From assembly GCF_014646655.1 (NCBI RefSeq), contig NZ_BMNR01000003.1, forward strand, positions 223,049 to 287,048: DNA of 64,000 bases, in the 5' to 3' direction. A program made the position numbers and the translations under genes. Under the pieces are notes generated by a model that was not told the DNA's origin, did no database searches, and saw only the letters and a list, made by a program, of their open reading frames with translations. Source of the stretch: Yeosuana aromativorans. GTDB taxonomy: Bacteria > Bacteroidota > Bacteroidia > Flavobacteriales > Flavobacteriaceae. Of the stretch, positions 55,648 to 64,000 are shown one piece after another. Every line of letters begins with the position of its first letter. The stretch's first letter is position 1.

Positions 55648-55973
55648 CTCTCAGGTGCCAGTTCTACTTCCAAACCGTGAAGCTCTGGCGTAATTGGTAT
55701 TTGACAACCCAATCTACTATTTTGTTTCACATAAAACGCTTCAGATAGCATCGCATCCTCCTCATCCTGTATGTCGGGCAATTCGGTATTACTTAAAATA
55801 TAACATTGACAAGAGGCGCACATGGCCATACCTCCACAAACTCCTATAGTGCCTTCTGGTGCCAATTCATAAGAACGAACCACTTCCATAAGGTTCATGG
55901 CCATATCGGTTGGGGCCAACACTTGATGCTCATTTCCGTTTCTATCCTTTATTTTAATGGTAATATCTTGCAT
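55644..55973 (-). CDS. [2Fe-2S] ferredoxin, adrenodoxin type
   Basis: This 109-residue protein has the cluster ligands in GVCGGMAMCASCQCY and LGCQIPIT (C-x5-C-x2-C ... C), with extra Cys. It is the vertebrate-adrenodoxin/Isc-Fdx-like class, which can serve Fe-S assembly or monooxygenases. It could be the electron donor for the Rieske enzyme 3 kb away, but that link is only proximity. Confidence 0.92.
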   Translation of the reverse strand: MQDITIKIKDRNGNEHQVLAPTDMAMNLMEVVRSYELAPEGTIGVCGGMAMCASCQCYILSNTELPDIQDEEDAMLSEAFYVKQNSRLGCQIPITPELHGLEVELAPES

Positions 55974-56133
55974 TTAAATAGGTCTTTCAGGGTTTTGATT
56001 ATGTTATAGCTCGTTCATTTCTTAAATATTTTAAGAAAGAGCAGCAAAAATAAAACTAATTTTTTTAATAACACAAATTAAATCCTATTAAATTAATAGG
56101 ATTACTAGGTTTATTCGATAAAGACAAAAAAAT

Positions 56134-56150
56134 AAGGGCATAATGCCCTT
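56134..56150 (-). terminator. Terminator of the nuo operon
   Basis: AAGGGCAT (56134-56141) pairs with ATGCCCTT (56143-56150). On the minus strand it is followed by ATTTTTTT. It lies 33 bp after the last gene. Confidence 0.8.
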
Positions 56151-56182
56151 TTCTCAATTTAATATAAAAATATTAAGATTGA

Positions 56183-56512
56183 TTACTTTTTACCGTTGTT
56201 CCAGTATTGAGGTTTGGTATCTTCAGTACGTTGCTCCCAATAATCTTGATTGACTTTACGGCCATCAAAGGTTTTAAGCTTTCTTTGGTACACCCAAATA
56301 GTGGGATTGAAAACCATATCAGTTACCGCAACAGTATATAATTGCGGATCTTCCTCTGCTTTCTTTTTATCTTCTTGAACAATAACCTCAAATCCGTTAT
56401 GCTCCAATAGCTTTTTAAGAAACTCTTTTCGGTCTTCAGATACGCCTTTTTCAACAAACGTAACCCGTGTTTCCTCTATACTTCCAAACATATGACTTCC
56501 TGATAATGGCAT
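56183..56512 (-). CDS. Conserved small protein at the end of the nuo operon
   Basis: I do not recognise a named family. The 109-residue soluble protein (ETRVTFVEKGVSEDRKEFLKKLLEHNGFEVIVQED, then VAVTDMVFNPTIWVYQRKLKTFDG) reads as a small alpha/beta fold with no Cys pairs or membrane helix. It follows nuoN by 6 bp and is surely co-transcribed, so a link to complex I assembly or regulation is possible. Its C-terminus is rich in Trp, Tyr and charged residues. Confidence 0.7.
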   Translation of the reverse strand: MPLSGSHMFGSIEETRVTFVEKGVSEDRKEFLKKLLEHNGFEVIVQEDKKKAEEDPQLYTVAVTDMVFNPTIWVYQRKLKTFDGRKVNQDYWEQRTEDTKPQYWNNGKK

Positions 56513-56518
56513 AACGTA

Positions 56519-57946
56519 TTAATTTAAATGTTTACTCAGTTCAAAAATATAATCGTACAACGGACTATACAACCCTAAAACCAAAATACCTATAACGGTC
56601 ACCATAAGCCCTAACCGCATATACAGCTTGTTTTTAAAATATGGAATGGCCTGATCGCTGGTTCTTAAAAACATGGCACGCACTACTAATAAATAATAGT
56701 ACAATGAAATGGTCACATTAACAACCGCTAAAAATACCAAGAGATAATAGCCTTTGCTAGCAGCTGCGGTGAACAAGAAAAATTTACCAAAAAAACCGGC
56801 AACAGGTGGAATACCTGCCAGTGAAAACAGTCCCAACATCATAACCAAACTCAAGTTAGGATTGGTTCGATACAAGCCCTCATAATCAGTCATGTTTTCT
56901 TTTCCTGTTTGTAATGAAATGGCTTGAACCACGCCAAAGGCAGCTAAATTTGAAAAAATATAAATCATGACAAAGTAAATAATGGTAGCCGTTCCTAATT
57001 GGTTGCCAGCCATTAATCCCAATAATATAAATCCGGCTTGTGCTATGGATGAAAATGCCAAAAAGCGTTTCATGTTTTGTTGTCGCAATGCGAATAAGTT
57101 ACCGGTGAACATAGTAGCCAAAGCCACTATGTAAATGATGTTTTCCCAAACAGGCATCAATGTTTTAAAAACCGTGAACAATAAAATCATGAGTATAAAG
57201 ACAGCTGCTCCTTTTGAGATAACCGATAAATAAGACGCCACACTGATAGGTGCACCTTCATACACATCGGCTGTCCAGAAATGGAATGGTACCAAGGATA
57301 TTTTAAAGGCCAATCCTGTAAAGAACAATACCGTTCCTAATAAGGTTAAGTTTGTTGAAGCAATCATTTTGATTACATCATCAAAATAGATAGATCCTGA
57401 GGTAGCATACAACATGGAAATTCCAAACAACGCGACACCAGATGCCAACGCTGCAGACAAAATCAACTTAATGCCTGCTTCACTGGATATTCTTTTGGTT
57501 ACTTCAAAAGCAGCCAAAGCAGCAACAGGTAATGTAGACAATTCCAATCCTAAATAAAACATTAAGAAGTCACCAGCCGAAATCATAAAATACATTCCAA
57601 ACAAGGATGAAAACAAGAGTATGAAAAATTCGGTCCCTCTGTGTTGAGCTACTATTTTTTCTTGTATCCAATCAGCCGATTGCAGCAACAATATCAAAAC
57701 GCCCACATTGAGCACATTTTTAAAGAAATGTATCAACGCATTGGTGTGGAACATCCCTCCAAACAAACTGCCTGTATCTGTTGGAAAAAACCCAACAAGG
57801 GTATGGATTCCAAATAAGAAAATAGCCAAATGAACAATACTGTGTTTTTTGGTTTTTGAGATGGATATTTCAGCTGTTACCAACAATAGTATAATTGTTA
57901 GAAGTATAATCTCTTGCCGCATCAATAAAAAGCTACTAAAATTCAT
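56519..57946 (-). CDS. nuoN: NADH-quinone oxidoreductase subunit N
   Basis: This 475-residue antiporter-like membrane subunit of complex I has about 14 helices. The broken helix and proton-channel Lys region is visible in FTGLAFKISLVPFHFWTADVYEGAP. It is last of the nuo genes, 20 bp after nuoM. Confidence 0.95.
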   Translation of the reverse strand: MNFSSFLLMRQEIILLTIILLLVTAEISISKTKKHSIVHLAIFLFGIHTLVGFFPTDTGSLFGGMFHTNALIHFFKNVLNVGVLILLLQSADWIQEKIVAQHRGTEFFILLFSSLFGMYFMISAGDFLMFYLGLELSTLPVAALAAFEVTKRISSEAGIKLILSAALASGVALFGISMLYATSGSIYFDDVIKMIASTNLTLLGTVLFFTGLAFKISLVPFHFWTADVYEGAPISVASYLSVISKGAAVFILMILLFTVFKTLMPVWENIIYIVALATMFTGNLFALRQQNMKRFLAFSSIAQAGFILLGLMAGNQLGTATIIYFVMIYIFSNLAAFGVVQAISLQTGKENMTDYEGLYRTNPNLSLVMMLGLFSLAGIPPVAGFFGKFFLFTAAASKGYYLLVFLAVVNVTISLYYYLLVVRAMFLRTSDQAIPYFKNKLYMRLGLMVTVIGILVLGLYSPLYDYIFELSKHLN

Positions 57947-57966
57947 GTTGGTTTTTTATTTAAATA

Positions 57967-59457
57967 TTATAATACGCCATGAATGAAAGGTTCTAAACTT
58001 TTCATAATCATATCGCTTAGCCAGAATGGTGCTACACCTATTCCAATAACTGGAATCATCAATAATAAAATTCCTGTTTTTTCATACCAGGTTGCCTTTG
58101 GCAAATCATTTACCTCATTGGTTTCCAACGGCCCCATCATTATTTTTCCAACCAATCTTAAAATATAGACCGAGGTCACCACGATAGAAGACACAACCAG
58201 TATGGTAAGAACTCTATTGAACGTATCAGCATTCTGCTGAAATGCCCCTACAAAAATGTTCATTTCAGCAACAAATCCACTAAATCCAGGCAATCCTAAA
58301 TACGCCAATCCAGTAATCACATAAATAGCACCAATAAAAGGCAATATTTTCATCATGCCTCCTAGCTTACTAATATCACGCGTATGGGTTCTACCGTAAA
58401 TCATGCCTATCAGGGCAAAGAACAAGGCGGTTAATAATCCATGTGACAATGATTGGATAATGGCTCCATTCCACGCAATTTTATTAAGCGTTAACAACGC
58501 GAACAACACCAAACCTAAATGGCTTACCGATGCGTATGCGTTGATATATTTTAAATCGGTTTGCCTGATGGCCGAAAAAGCTCCGTACACCACACCAATA
58601 GCTGCTAAAATGATAAAGAACCAAGACCAATGCAAAGCTCCGGCAGGCAATAGAAACATAGCGACTCTAAACACACCATAACCACCCAATTTCATCAACA
58701 CACCTGCATGTAACATTGACACGGCTGTTGGCGCAGACGCATGACCATCTGGTGACCACGTATGGAATGGAAACAAGGCACTTATGACTGCAAAGCCGAT
58801 AAACACAAATGGGAAAAATAGTTTTTGTGCCGCCAATGGAATATGCACTTGAGCAATATCCAATATGTTAAAGGTTAATGGACCGCCATCTGCGTTTGAA
58901 TTGAAGTAGATACCTAAAATACCAACCAATAAAACAGCCGAGGCACCCATTAACATTAGCGTTAGCTTCATGGCCGAATATTCCCTTGGGCCTGAACCCC
59001 AAATACCAATCAACAAATACATAGGGATTACGGCTATTTCAAAAAAGACAAATAAGGTAAACAAATCGATAGAAATAAACACCCCGTAAACCCCTAGTGA
59101 AAGCACAATAAGTGATATAAAAAATTCTTTGGGCAGTTCTTTCATTTTCCATGAAATAAACACGCCGGCAAGCACTACAATGGCAGTCAATAATATTAAG
59201 GCTACTGAAATACCATCCACCCCAATATTATAGTGGATATTGAAATTTTTAAACCAGACCAGGTCTTTGGTAAAAACCATGATACTATCATTAACAGCAC
59301 GTTCTTTAAAATAGGCGAACATTAAATTTATGGCCATGCCCAGTTGAATAAGGCTTCCAATCATGGAAACTACTCGTGCACGTTCCAAACCTTTAGAAAA
59401 AACTAAAACTAAAACAGTTAGTATAGGTACTATTATAAAAAGAGTTAGAATATCCAT
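57967..59457 (-). CDS. nuoM: NADH-quinone oxidoreductase subunit M
   Basis: This 496-residue antiporter-like subunit has family blocks FPFHTWSPDGHASAPTAVSMLHAGVLMKLGGYG and the Glu in the fifth helix region (FVFFEIAVIPMYLLIG). It pumps protons in the membrane arm. It lies 6 bp after nuoL. Confidence 0.96.
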   Translation of the reverse strand: MDILTLFIIVPILTVLVLVFSKGLERARVVSMIGSLIQLGMAINLMFAYFKERAVNDSIMVFTKDLVWFKNFNIHYNIGVDGISVALILLTAIVVLAGVFISWKMKELPKEFFISLIVLSLGVYGVFISIDLFTLFVFFEIAVIPMYLLIGIWGSGPREYSAMKLTLMLMGASAVLLVGILGIYFNSNADGGPLTFNILDIAQVHIPLAAQKLFFPFVFIGFAVISALFPFHTWSPDGHASAPTAVSMLHAGVLMKLGGYGVFRVAMFLLPAGALHWSWFFIILAAIGVVYGAFSAIRQTDLKYINAYASVSHLGLVLFALLTLNKIAWNGAIIQSLSHGLLTALFFALIGMIYGRTHTRDISKLGGMMKILPFIGAIYVITGLAYLGLPGFSGFVAEMNIFVGAFQQNADTFNRVLTILVVSSIVVTSVYILRLVGKIMMGPLETNEVNDLPKATWYEKTGILLLMIPVIGIGVAPFWLSDMIMKSLEPFIHGVL

Positions 59458-59463
59458 ATTAAT

Positions 59464-61383
59464 TTAATTTGTCCATAAATAAATAAACACTAATGCTATG
59501 ATGACAGCTCCCATAACAAATGAAAAGGCATAATCCTGAAATTTACCAGATTGCAATCCTTTTATCTTGTTTGAAGTTTTCACTGTTGAATTACCTATTA
59601 AATTCATGGTTCCATCTACCACGTTTCTATCAAACCATGCAAAAGGTCTTGAAACACCATTGAACAAAATCTTCTTTGTTACAAATAGATATATTTCATC
59701 AAAATAAAATTTATCACTTGTCCATTTGTAAAATGGTCCAAATGCTTTTGCATAAATATCTGATAAACTGTTTTCTTTTTTATAGAATACCCATGCCAAT
59801 AGGATTCCTACTAAGCCTACTCCTGTAGCAATAGCGGCTAACGGATAGTTTAAATGGCCTTCAAACCCCATTCTATCGGCAGACACAAATTCACCAAAAG
59901 GTATAAAGCCTCCCACAACACTTAACAGCGCTAAAACCAATAACGGAAATGTCATGGATATAGGAGATTCATGAGGTGGATGCTTATAGGTTTGTTCTTT
60001 TCCCCAGAATATTCCAAAGTAAAGTCTGAACATGTAAAAGGCTGTAAGCCCAGCTACAAATACACCAACGTAATAAATAAGCATATTGTGCTCAAAAGCA
60101 GCTACCAATATTTCATCCTTACTCCAGAATCCTGCAAATGGTGGTACTCCTGAAATAGCCAAAGCGGCAATTAAAAACGTGATATTGGTAATAGGCATGT
60201 ACTTGCGCAATCCGCCCATATCTTTTAAATAATTACTGTGAACCGCATGAATAACAGAACCAGCACCTAAGAACAACAAGGCCTTAAACATGGCGTGCGT
60301 AAACAAATGGAACATGGACGCCATATACCCAACGCCTTCATGACCATCATAACCGGACACACCTAAGGCCAACATCATATAGCCTATTTGAGACATGGTT
60401 GAAAATGCCAATACGCGCTTGATATCGGTTTGTGTGATGGCAATAATGGCCGCAAACAATGATGAAAAAGCACCTATATAGGCTACAACGTTCAATGCAA
60501 ATCCGTGTTCAACAAAATAGAACATAGGAAATAGTCTTGCCACCAAATACACACCGGCCACAACCATTGTTGCCGCGTGAATTAAGGCCGACACAGGCGT
60601 AGGACCTTCCATGGCATCGGGTAGCCAAATATGTAAAGGGAACATGGCCGACTTACCAGCACCACCCATAAATATCAATAGTAATGCCCAAGTGATCACT
60701 GAAAGCCCCATAAACGAGGTTGAGGCCCAGCTTAAAATAACGCTACCCTCTGGGTTATTTAAGGTTTCAAAATCATATGTACCTGCAAAATAACCCATAA
60801 TCAAGATTCCGATAAGGAATCCTAAATCGGCAAACCTGGTGACGATAAATGCTTTTTTAGCAGCTGAAACCGCTGATGGTTTTGTGTAATAATAGCCTAT
60901 TAACAAAAACGACGACACACCCACCAATTCCCAAAAGATATAAATTTGAAATAGGTTTGTTGCCAATACCAATCCGTACATAGAGAAAGTAAACAATGAC
61001 AGATAAGCAAAAAACCGGGTATATCCATCATCGCCTTTCATATAACCCCTACTGTAAATATGCACCATTAAGGATACTATGGATACCACAATAAGCATCA
61101 TGACCGAAATAGGATCAATCAACACGCCCATATCAATATGTAAGGTTTCAGTAAAGTGCATCCAAACGCTTTTGTTTACAAAGGTTTGGTAAACACCATC
61201 TACTTTTCCGTTAACAAAAAAATATTGATACGCTGTATAAAATGATAATGCTGCAGAAATGGATAATCCAAGAACGCCAATATACCCAGAAATAGCGGGT
61301 TTTATTCGTTTGCTATTAAGACCCAACAATAAAAATACTGCTAGTGGAATTAAAGGAATTAATATCGTGTAACTAATGTTCAT
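59464..61383 (-). CDS. nuoL: NADH-quinone oxidoreductase subunit L
   Basis: This 639-residue antiporter-like subunit has the block MFPLHIWLPDAMEGPTPVSALIHAATMVVAGVYL and a C-terminal lateral helix region. The long horizontal helix ends the chain (GNSTVKTSNKIKGLQSGKFQDYAFSFVMGAVII). It is of normal length for the family. Confidence 0.96.
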   Translation of the reverse strand: MNISYTILIPLIPLAVFLLLGLNSKRIKPAISGYIGVLGLSISAALSFYTAYQYFFVNGKVDGVYQTFVNKSVWMHFTETLHIDMGVLIDPISVMMLIVVSIVSLMVHIYSRGYMKGDDGYTRFFAYLSLFTFSMYGLVLATNLFQIYIFWELVGVSSFLLIGYYYTKPSAVSAAKKAFIVTRFADLGFLIGILIMGYFAGTYDFETLNNPEGSVILSWASTSFMGLSVITWALLLIFMGGAGKSAMFPLHIWLPDAMEGPTPVSALIHAATMVVAGVYLVARLFPMFYFVEHGFALNVVAYIGAFSSLFAAIIAITQTDIKRVLAFSTMSQIGYMMLALGVSGYDGHEGVGYMASMFHLFTHAMFKALLFLGAGSVIHAVHSNYLKDMGGLRKYMPITNITFLIAALAISGVPPFAGFWSKDEILVAAFEHNMLIYYVGVFVAGLTAFYMFRLYFGIFWGKEQTYKHPPHESPISMTFPLLVLALLSVVGGFIPFGEFVSADRMGFEGHLNYPLAAIATGVGLVGILLAWVFYKKENSLSDIYAKAFGPFYKWTSDKFYFDEIYLFVTKKILFNGVSRPFAWFDRNVVDGTMNLIGNSTVKTSNKIKGLQSGKFQDYAFSFVMGAVIIALVFIYLWTN

Positions 61384-61394
61384 AATCCAAGCTA

Positions 61395-61712
61395 TTAATA
61401 TTTCATGACTTCAGTGTCTTTAACCTCAACGGAACTAATCTGTCTGTAAAGATTAATTATAATAGAAACAGCCAAGGCGGTCTCGGCCGCAGCAACTGCT
61501 ATAATAAAAATGGCGAAAATGACACCCTGTAACATATCGGGGTATAGATATTTGTTGATGACCACAAAATTTACCACCGATGCATTCAATATCAATTCAA
61601 TGGAAATCAATACTGAAATAAGGTTTTTTCTTGTAATGAAACCGTAAACACCAATAAAAAACAAAATAGATGTTACCGTTAAAATCTCGTATATACTAAT
61701 GCCTGCAATCAT
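61395..61712 (-). CDS. nuoK: NADH-quinone oxidoreductase subunit K
   Basis: This 105-residue protein has three helices and the conserved Glu residues in LISIELILNASVVNFV and AAAETALAVSII that form the membrane-arm proton path. It overlaps nuoJ by 4 bp. Confidence 0.96.
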   Translation of the reverse strand: MIAGISIYEILTVTSILFFIGVYGFITRKNLISVLISIELILNASVVNFVVINKYLYPDMLQGVIFAIFIIAVAAAETALAVSIIINLYRQISSVEVKDTEVMKY

Positions 61713-62233
61713 AATTCAGTATCATTATTATCTGTTAGTTTTTTCCCTTTTGCAATGACGATGGCTCCAACCATAGCGGCTAACAGTAGCACACTCACTA
61801 CTTCAAATGGCAGAATAAATCCACCAGCATCGTAACTTAACAGTTTGCTACCAATATCAGCCGTTGTGGTTGTTACTTGATTGTCGACTACATTAAAATG
61901 ATTATTATATATGGTATATAGGAACACACCCAGACCTAGCATACACAACAAAGCAGTAAGAATTTTTCTTAATGGTTTTGCCATCTCCAGTTCCATTTCA
62001 ATATGGTGTACCAGTAATACAGAAAATATAATCAGTACAATGATGCCACCCGCATATACGGTGAGTTGAATAGCAGCCAAAAAGTTGTAATCAATTAAAA
62101 AATAAATACCTGCAATGCCACATAAAACAAACAATAGATAAATAACAGATCGAAGCATTTTACGACTGCTAACTGATGCCATTGCAAACACAATGATTAT
62201 GAAGGCTATGATATAAAATATGATTCTTTCCAT
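61709..62233 (-). CDS. nuoJ: NADH-quinone oxidoreductase subunit J
   Basis: This 174-residue protein has five helices and the NuoJ block LAAIQLTVYAGGIIVLIIFSVLL, including the pi-bulge helix. It lies 4 bp after nuoI. Confidence 0.95.
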   Translation of the reverse strand: MERIIFYIIAFIIIVFAMASVSSRKMLRSVIYLLFVLCGIAGIYFLIDYNFLAAIQLTVYAGGIIVLIIFSVLLVHHIEMELEMAKPLRKILTALLCMLGLGVFLYTIYNNHFNVVDNQVTTTTADIGSKLLSYDAGGFILPFEVVSVLLLAAMVGAIVIAKGKKLTDNNDTEL

Positions 62234-62237
62234 ATGC

Positions 62238-62714
62238 TTAATCTTCTATTCCTGCTCTAACTTTAGAACCCGGTTTATTTAAAACTCTTGTTAGTGCTGT
62301 TCTGTCATATACAGAATTCTCAAAGTTCTGTCCCCATTTAATGGCATCTGTTGGGCAAGCATCAATGCACAGACCACACATGGTGCACATGCTTAAATGG
62401 TACACAAATTTGTCTATCTTTTTTTTCTTTTTACCCGTTACCTCATCAATCCCTCTATCCCAAATAATTTCAATGGTTCCATTAGGGCATGCTAATTCGC
62501 ATTTTTGACATCCTGTACAGGCATGCTCGTTATTTTCGTCATGCGGCATAATAACTTCACCCCTAAACCTATCAAACATTTTTAGGGTTGCCCTATTATC
62601 CGGATACTGCTGCGTAATGGCTCCTTTTCTAGCGTTTAAAAAGTACTTGCCCGTTACGCTCATCCCTGTGAGCAAGGTTTTAATTCCGTTATATATATTT
62701 GAAAGATAGCTCAT
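62238..62714 (-). CDS. nuoI: NADH-quinone oxidoreductase subunit I
   Basis: This 158-residue peripheral subunit has two [4Fe-4S] motifs, CTGCQKCELACP and CTMCGLCIDACP, for clusters N6a and N6b. It passes electrons to NuoB. It lies 3 bp after nuoH. Confidence 0.95.
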   Translation of the reverse strand: MSYLSNIYNGIKTLLTGMSVTGKYFLNARKGAITQQYPDNRATLKMFDRFRGEVIMPHDENNEHACTGCQKCELACPNGTIEIIWDRGIDEVTGKKKKKIDKFVYHLSMCTMCGLCIDACPTDAIKWGQNFENSVYDRTALTRVLNKPGSKVRAGIED

Positions 62715-62717
62715 AAC

Positions 62718-63791
62718 TTAAAACTGAATTGTTAATTTTTGCCAAACCAAAAATGCCATAAGCATGATATTTATAAGGTTAATTGGCAACAAATATTTCC
62801 ACTCTAAACTTAGCAACTGATCAATACGCAATCGTGGGAATGTCCATCTAAACCACATCATTAAAAACACCAAAATCAATGCTTTTAATAAAAACCAAAA
62901 CACACCTAACCAAGGCAGTGATTCGGTTATTCCGAAAGGTGACAACCACGCTCCAAAAAAGACGGTTGTTGCTATACATGCTATGATAAACATGTTTATA
63001 AATTCTGCTAAAAAGAAGTAGGCAAACTTCATTCCTGAGTACTCGGTGTGAAACCCTGCCCCAAGTTCAGATTCGGCTTCAACCATATCAAACGGTGCTC
63101 GGTTTGTTTCTGCCGTTCCAGCAATCATATAAATCATAAAGGCAATAATAGCTGGTACATGCCCTTGAACAATAAGCCACCCGTGTTTTTGAGTTTCCAC
63201 AATCTCTGAAAGCTGTAGCGAGCCGGTCAATAACACCATAGTCAATAATGACAGCCCAATGGATAATTCATAACTAATGGTTTGCACGCCACTACGCATA
63301 GCACCAATTAAAGCAAACTTGTTATTGCTACTCCAACCTGCCAATAAAATACCAATGACACCAATAGACGATATAGCTATTAAAAAGAAAATGCCAATAT
63401 TAATATCGAAAGCTTGAAATCCTTGTGTGAAAGGGAATATACCAAGTGCCATTAACGATGTAATAATCACAAAATAAGGTGCCAAATTGTATAAAAATTT
63501 ATCAGCTCTATCGGTACCTGTTAATTCTTTTGAAACCAATTTCAAAGCATCGGCCATGGTTTGCAATAAGCCTTGAAACCCTACTCTATTTGGACCTAAA
63601 CGTAATTGAAACCAAGCGGCCACGCGGCGTTCTAACAATACAAGGTACAATCCGGCCACTGCAAAAATCATTAAGTAAATGACCGCAACAATTACCATGG
63701 CTGTAATGCTTGCTGCTCCTTCTGGCATAAAGCCCACCAACCAATCTTGGAATGTTTGCGTTATATTTAAAGCTATATTCATAGTATTCAT
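62718..63791 (-). CDS. nuoH: NADH-quinone oxidoreductase subunit H
   Basis: The ~357-residue quinone-channel subunit has eight to nine helices and the block AETNRAPFDMVEAESELGAGFHTEYSGMKFA. I place the start at ATG 63791: the upstream TTG at 63803 lies inside nuoD, and another ATG is at 63782. It follows directly after nuoD, with no nuoE, nuoF or nuoG between. Confidence 0.95.
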   Translation of the reverse strand: MNTMNIALNITQTFQDWLVGFMPEGAASITAMVIVAVIYLMIFAVAGLYLVLLERRVAAWFQLRLGPNRVGFQGLLQTMADALKLVSKELTGTDRADKFLYNLAPYFVIITSLMALGIFPFTQGFQAFDINIGIFFLIAISSIGVIGILLAGWSSNNKFALIGAMRSGVQTISYELSIGLSLLTMVLLTGSLQLSEIVETQKHGWLIVQGHVPAIIAFMIYMIAGTAETNRAPFDMVEAESELGAGFHTEYSGMKFAYFFLAEFINMFIIACIATTVFFGAWLSPFGITESLPWLGVFWFLLKALILVFLMMWFRWTFPRLRIDQLLSLEWKYLLPINLINIMLMAFLVWQKLTIQF

Positions 63792-63792
63792 A

Positions 63793-64000
63793 TTATCTAT
63801 CAATATCTGGTATCACAAGGTCAAGTGTAGCCATAATGGCTACTAAATCGGCTATTTTACTTCCAACGGCTATATGGTTCAATACCGATAAGTTTGAAAA
63901 CCCTGGTGACCTGAACTTAAGTCGGTACGGATTTTTAGTTCCAGTACTGATAATGTAAACTCCCAATTCACCACGTGCTGTTTCCACTTTTTGGTAGTAC
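63793..64000 (-). CDS. nuoD: NADH-quinone oxidoreductase subunit D, C-terminal end
   Basis: The last ~68 codons read VETARGELGVYIISTG, GTKNPYRLKFRSPGFSNL and DLVIPDIDR, which is the C-terminus of the 49-kDa/NuoD subunit next to the quinone site. It is cut by the window end. Its stop lies just before the nuoH start. Confidence 0.93.
   Translation of the reverse strand, partial: YYQKVETARGELGVYIISTGTKNPYRLKFRSPGFSNLSVLNHIAVGSKIADLVAIMATLDLVIPDIDR

Noticed and set aside
1-64000. CRISPR arrays or rRNA genes
   Set aside because: No regularly spaced repeats with unique spacers and no rRNA sequence were seen; the only RNA gene recognised is tRNA-Asp.

Overview
The window reads as chromosomal DNA of a marine-type Flavobacteriaceae (Bacteroidota). 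Supporting signs are low GC, SusC/SusD pairs, lipoproteins with acidic residues after the lipid cysteine, TAnnTTTG promoter boxes, a DnaQ-DnaE fusion polymerase and NrfD/FeS respiratory modules. Species cannot be named from sequence alone.

Region 1 (1-18635) is a beta-mannan/galactomannan utilisation locus. The minus-strand operon runs GH26 mannanase, sodium/solute symporter, GH130 mannosylglucose phosphorylase, mannobiose/cellobiose 2-epimerase, surface GH26, GH5 mannanase and a decayed GH9. A divergent AraC-type regulator separates it from a plus-strand SusC-SusD-SGBP-GH27 alpha-galactosidase unit. The logic is: bind and cut mannan at the surface, import oligosaccharides, finish them in the periplasm, import mannobiose, epimerise it to mannosylglucose and phosphorolyse it to mannose-1-phosphate plus glucose.

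Region 2 (18636-21400) is a graveyard: a cytochrome c pseudogene, the last ~34 codons of galE cut off at a repeat-containing junction, a lone tyrosine recombinase with four 10-bp direct repeats in front of it, and tRNA-Asp.

Region 3 (21477-31580) is housekeeping: DUF58 protein, M1 peptidase, ClpP, thioredoxin, an unknown lipoprotein and a proofreading-fused DnaE.

Region 4 (31718-46127) is the most unusual part. It holds a hexaheme lipoprotein with a collagen-like neck, a monoheme lipoprotein, a DUF5777-like beta-barrel, a small Tat-signal protein, two tandem copies of a four-gene module (Tat FeS protein, NrfD, Ig-like/TM protein, monoheme cytochrome c), and a convergent tetraheme/FeS/NrfD operon. 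No molybdopterin catalytic subunit is present. Four promoters, one of them for hemA, carry the same CRP/FNR-like palindrome ATGAC-N4-GTCAT with its centre exactly 33 bp upstream of the centre of a TAnnTTTR box. I read this as one co-regulated electron-transfer regulon plus its haem supply, possibly reaching the outer membrane.

Region 5 (46195-56009) carries a lactonase, rpsP with an acidic tail, rimM, a ferritin-like protein, a tRNA methyltransferase, an amino-acid permease, a Rieske oxygenase, glutaryl-CoA dehydrogenase, an SGNH lipoprotein, a metallophosphoesterase and a [2Fe-2S] ferredoxin. Region 6 (56134-64000) is the distal nuo operon, nuoD-H-I-J-K-L-M-N, with nuoE, nuoF and nuoG missing between D and H.
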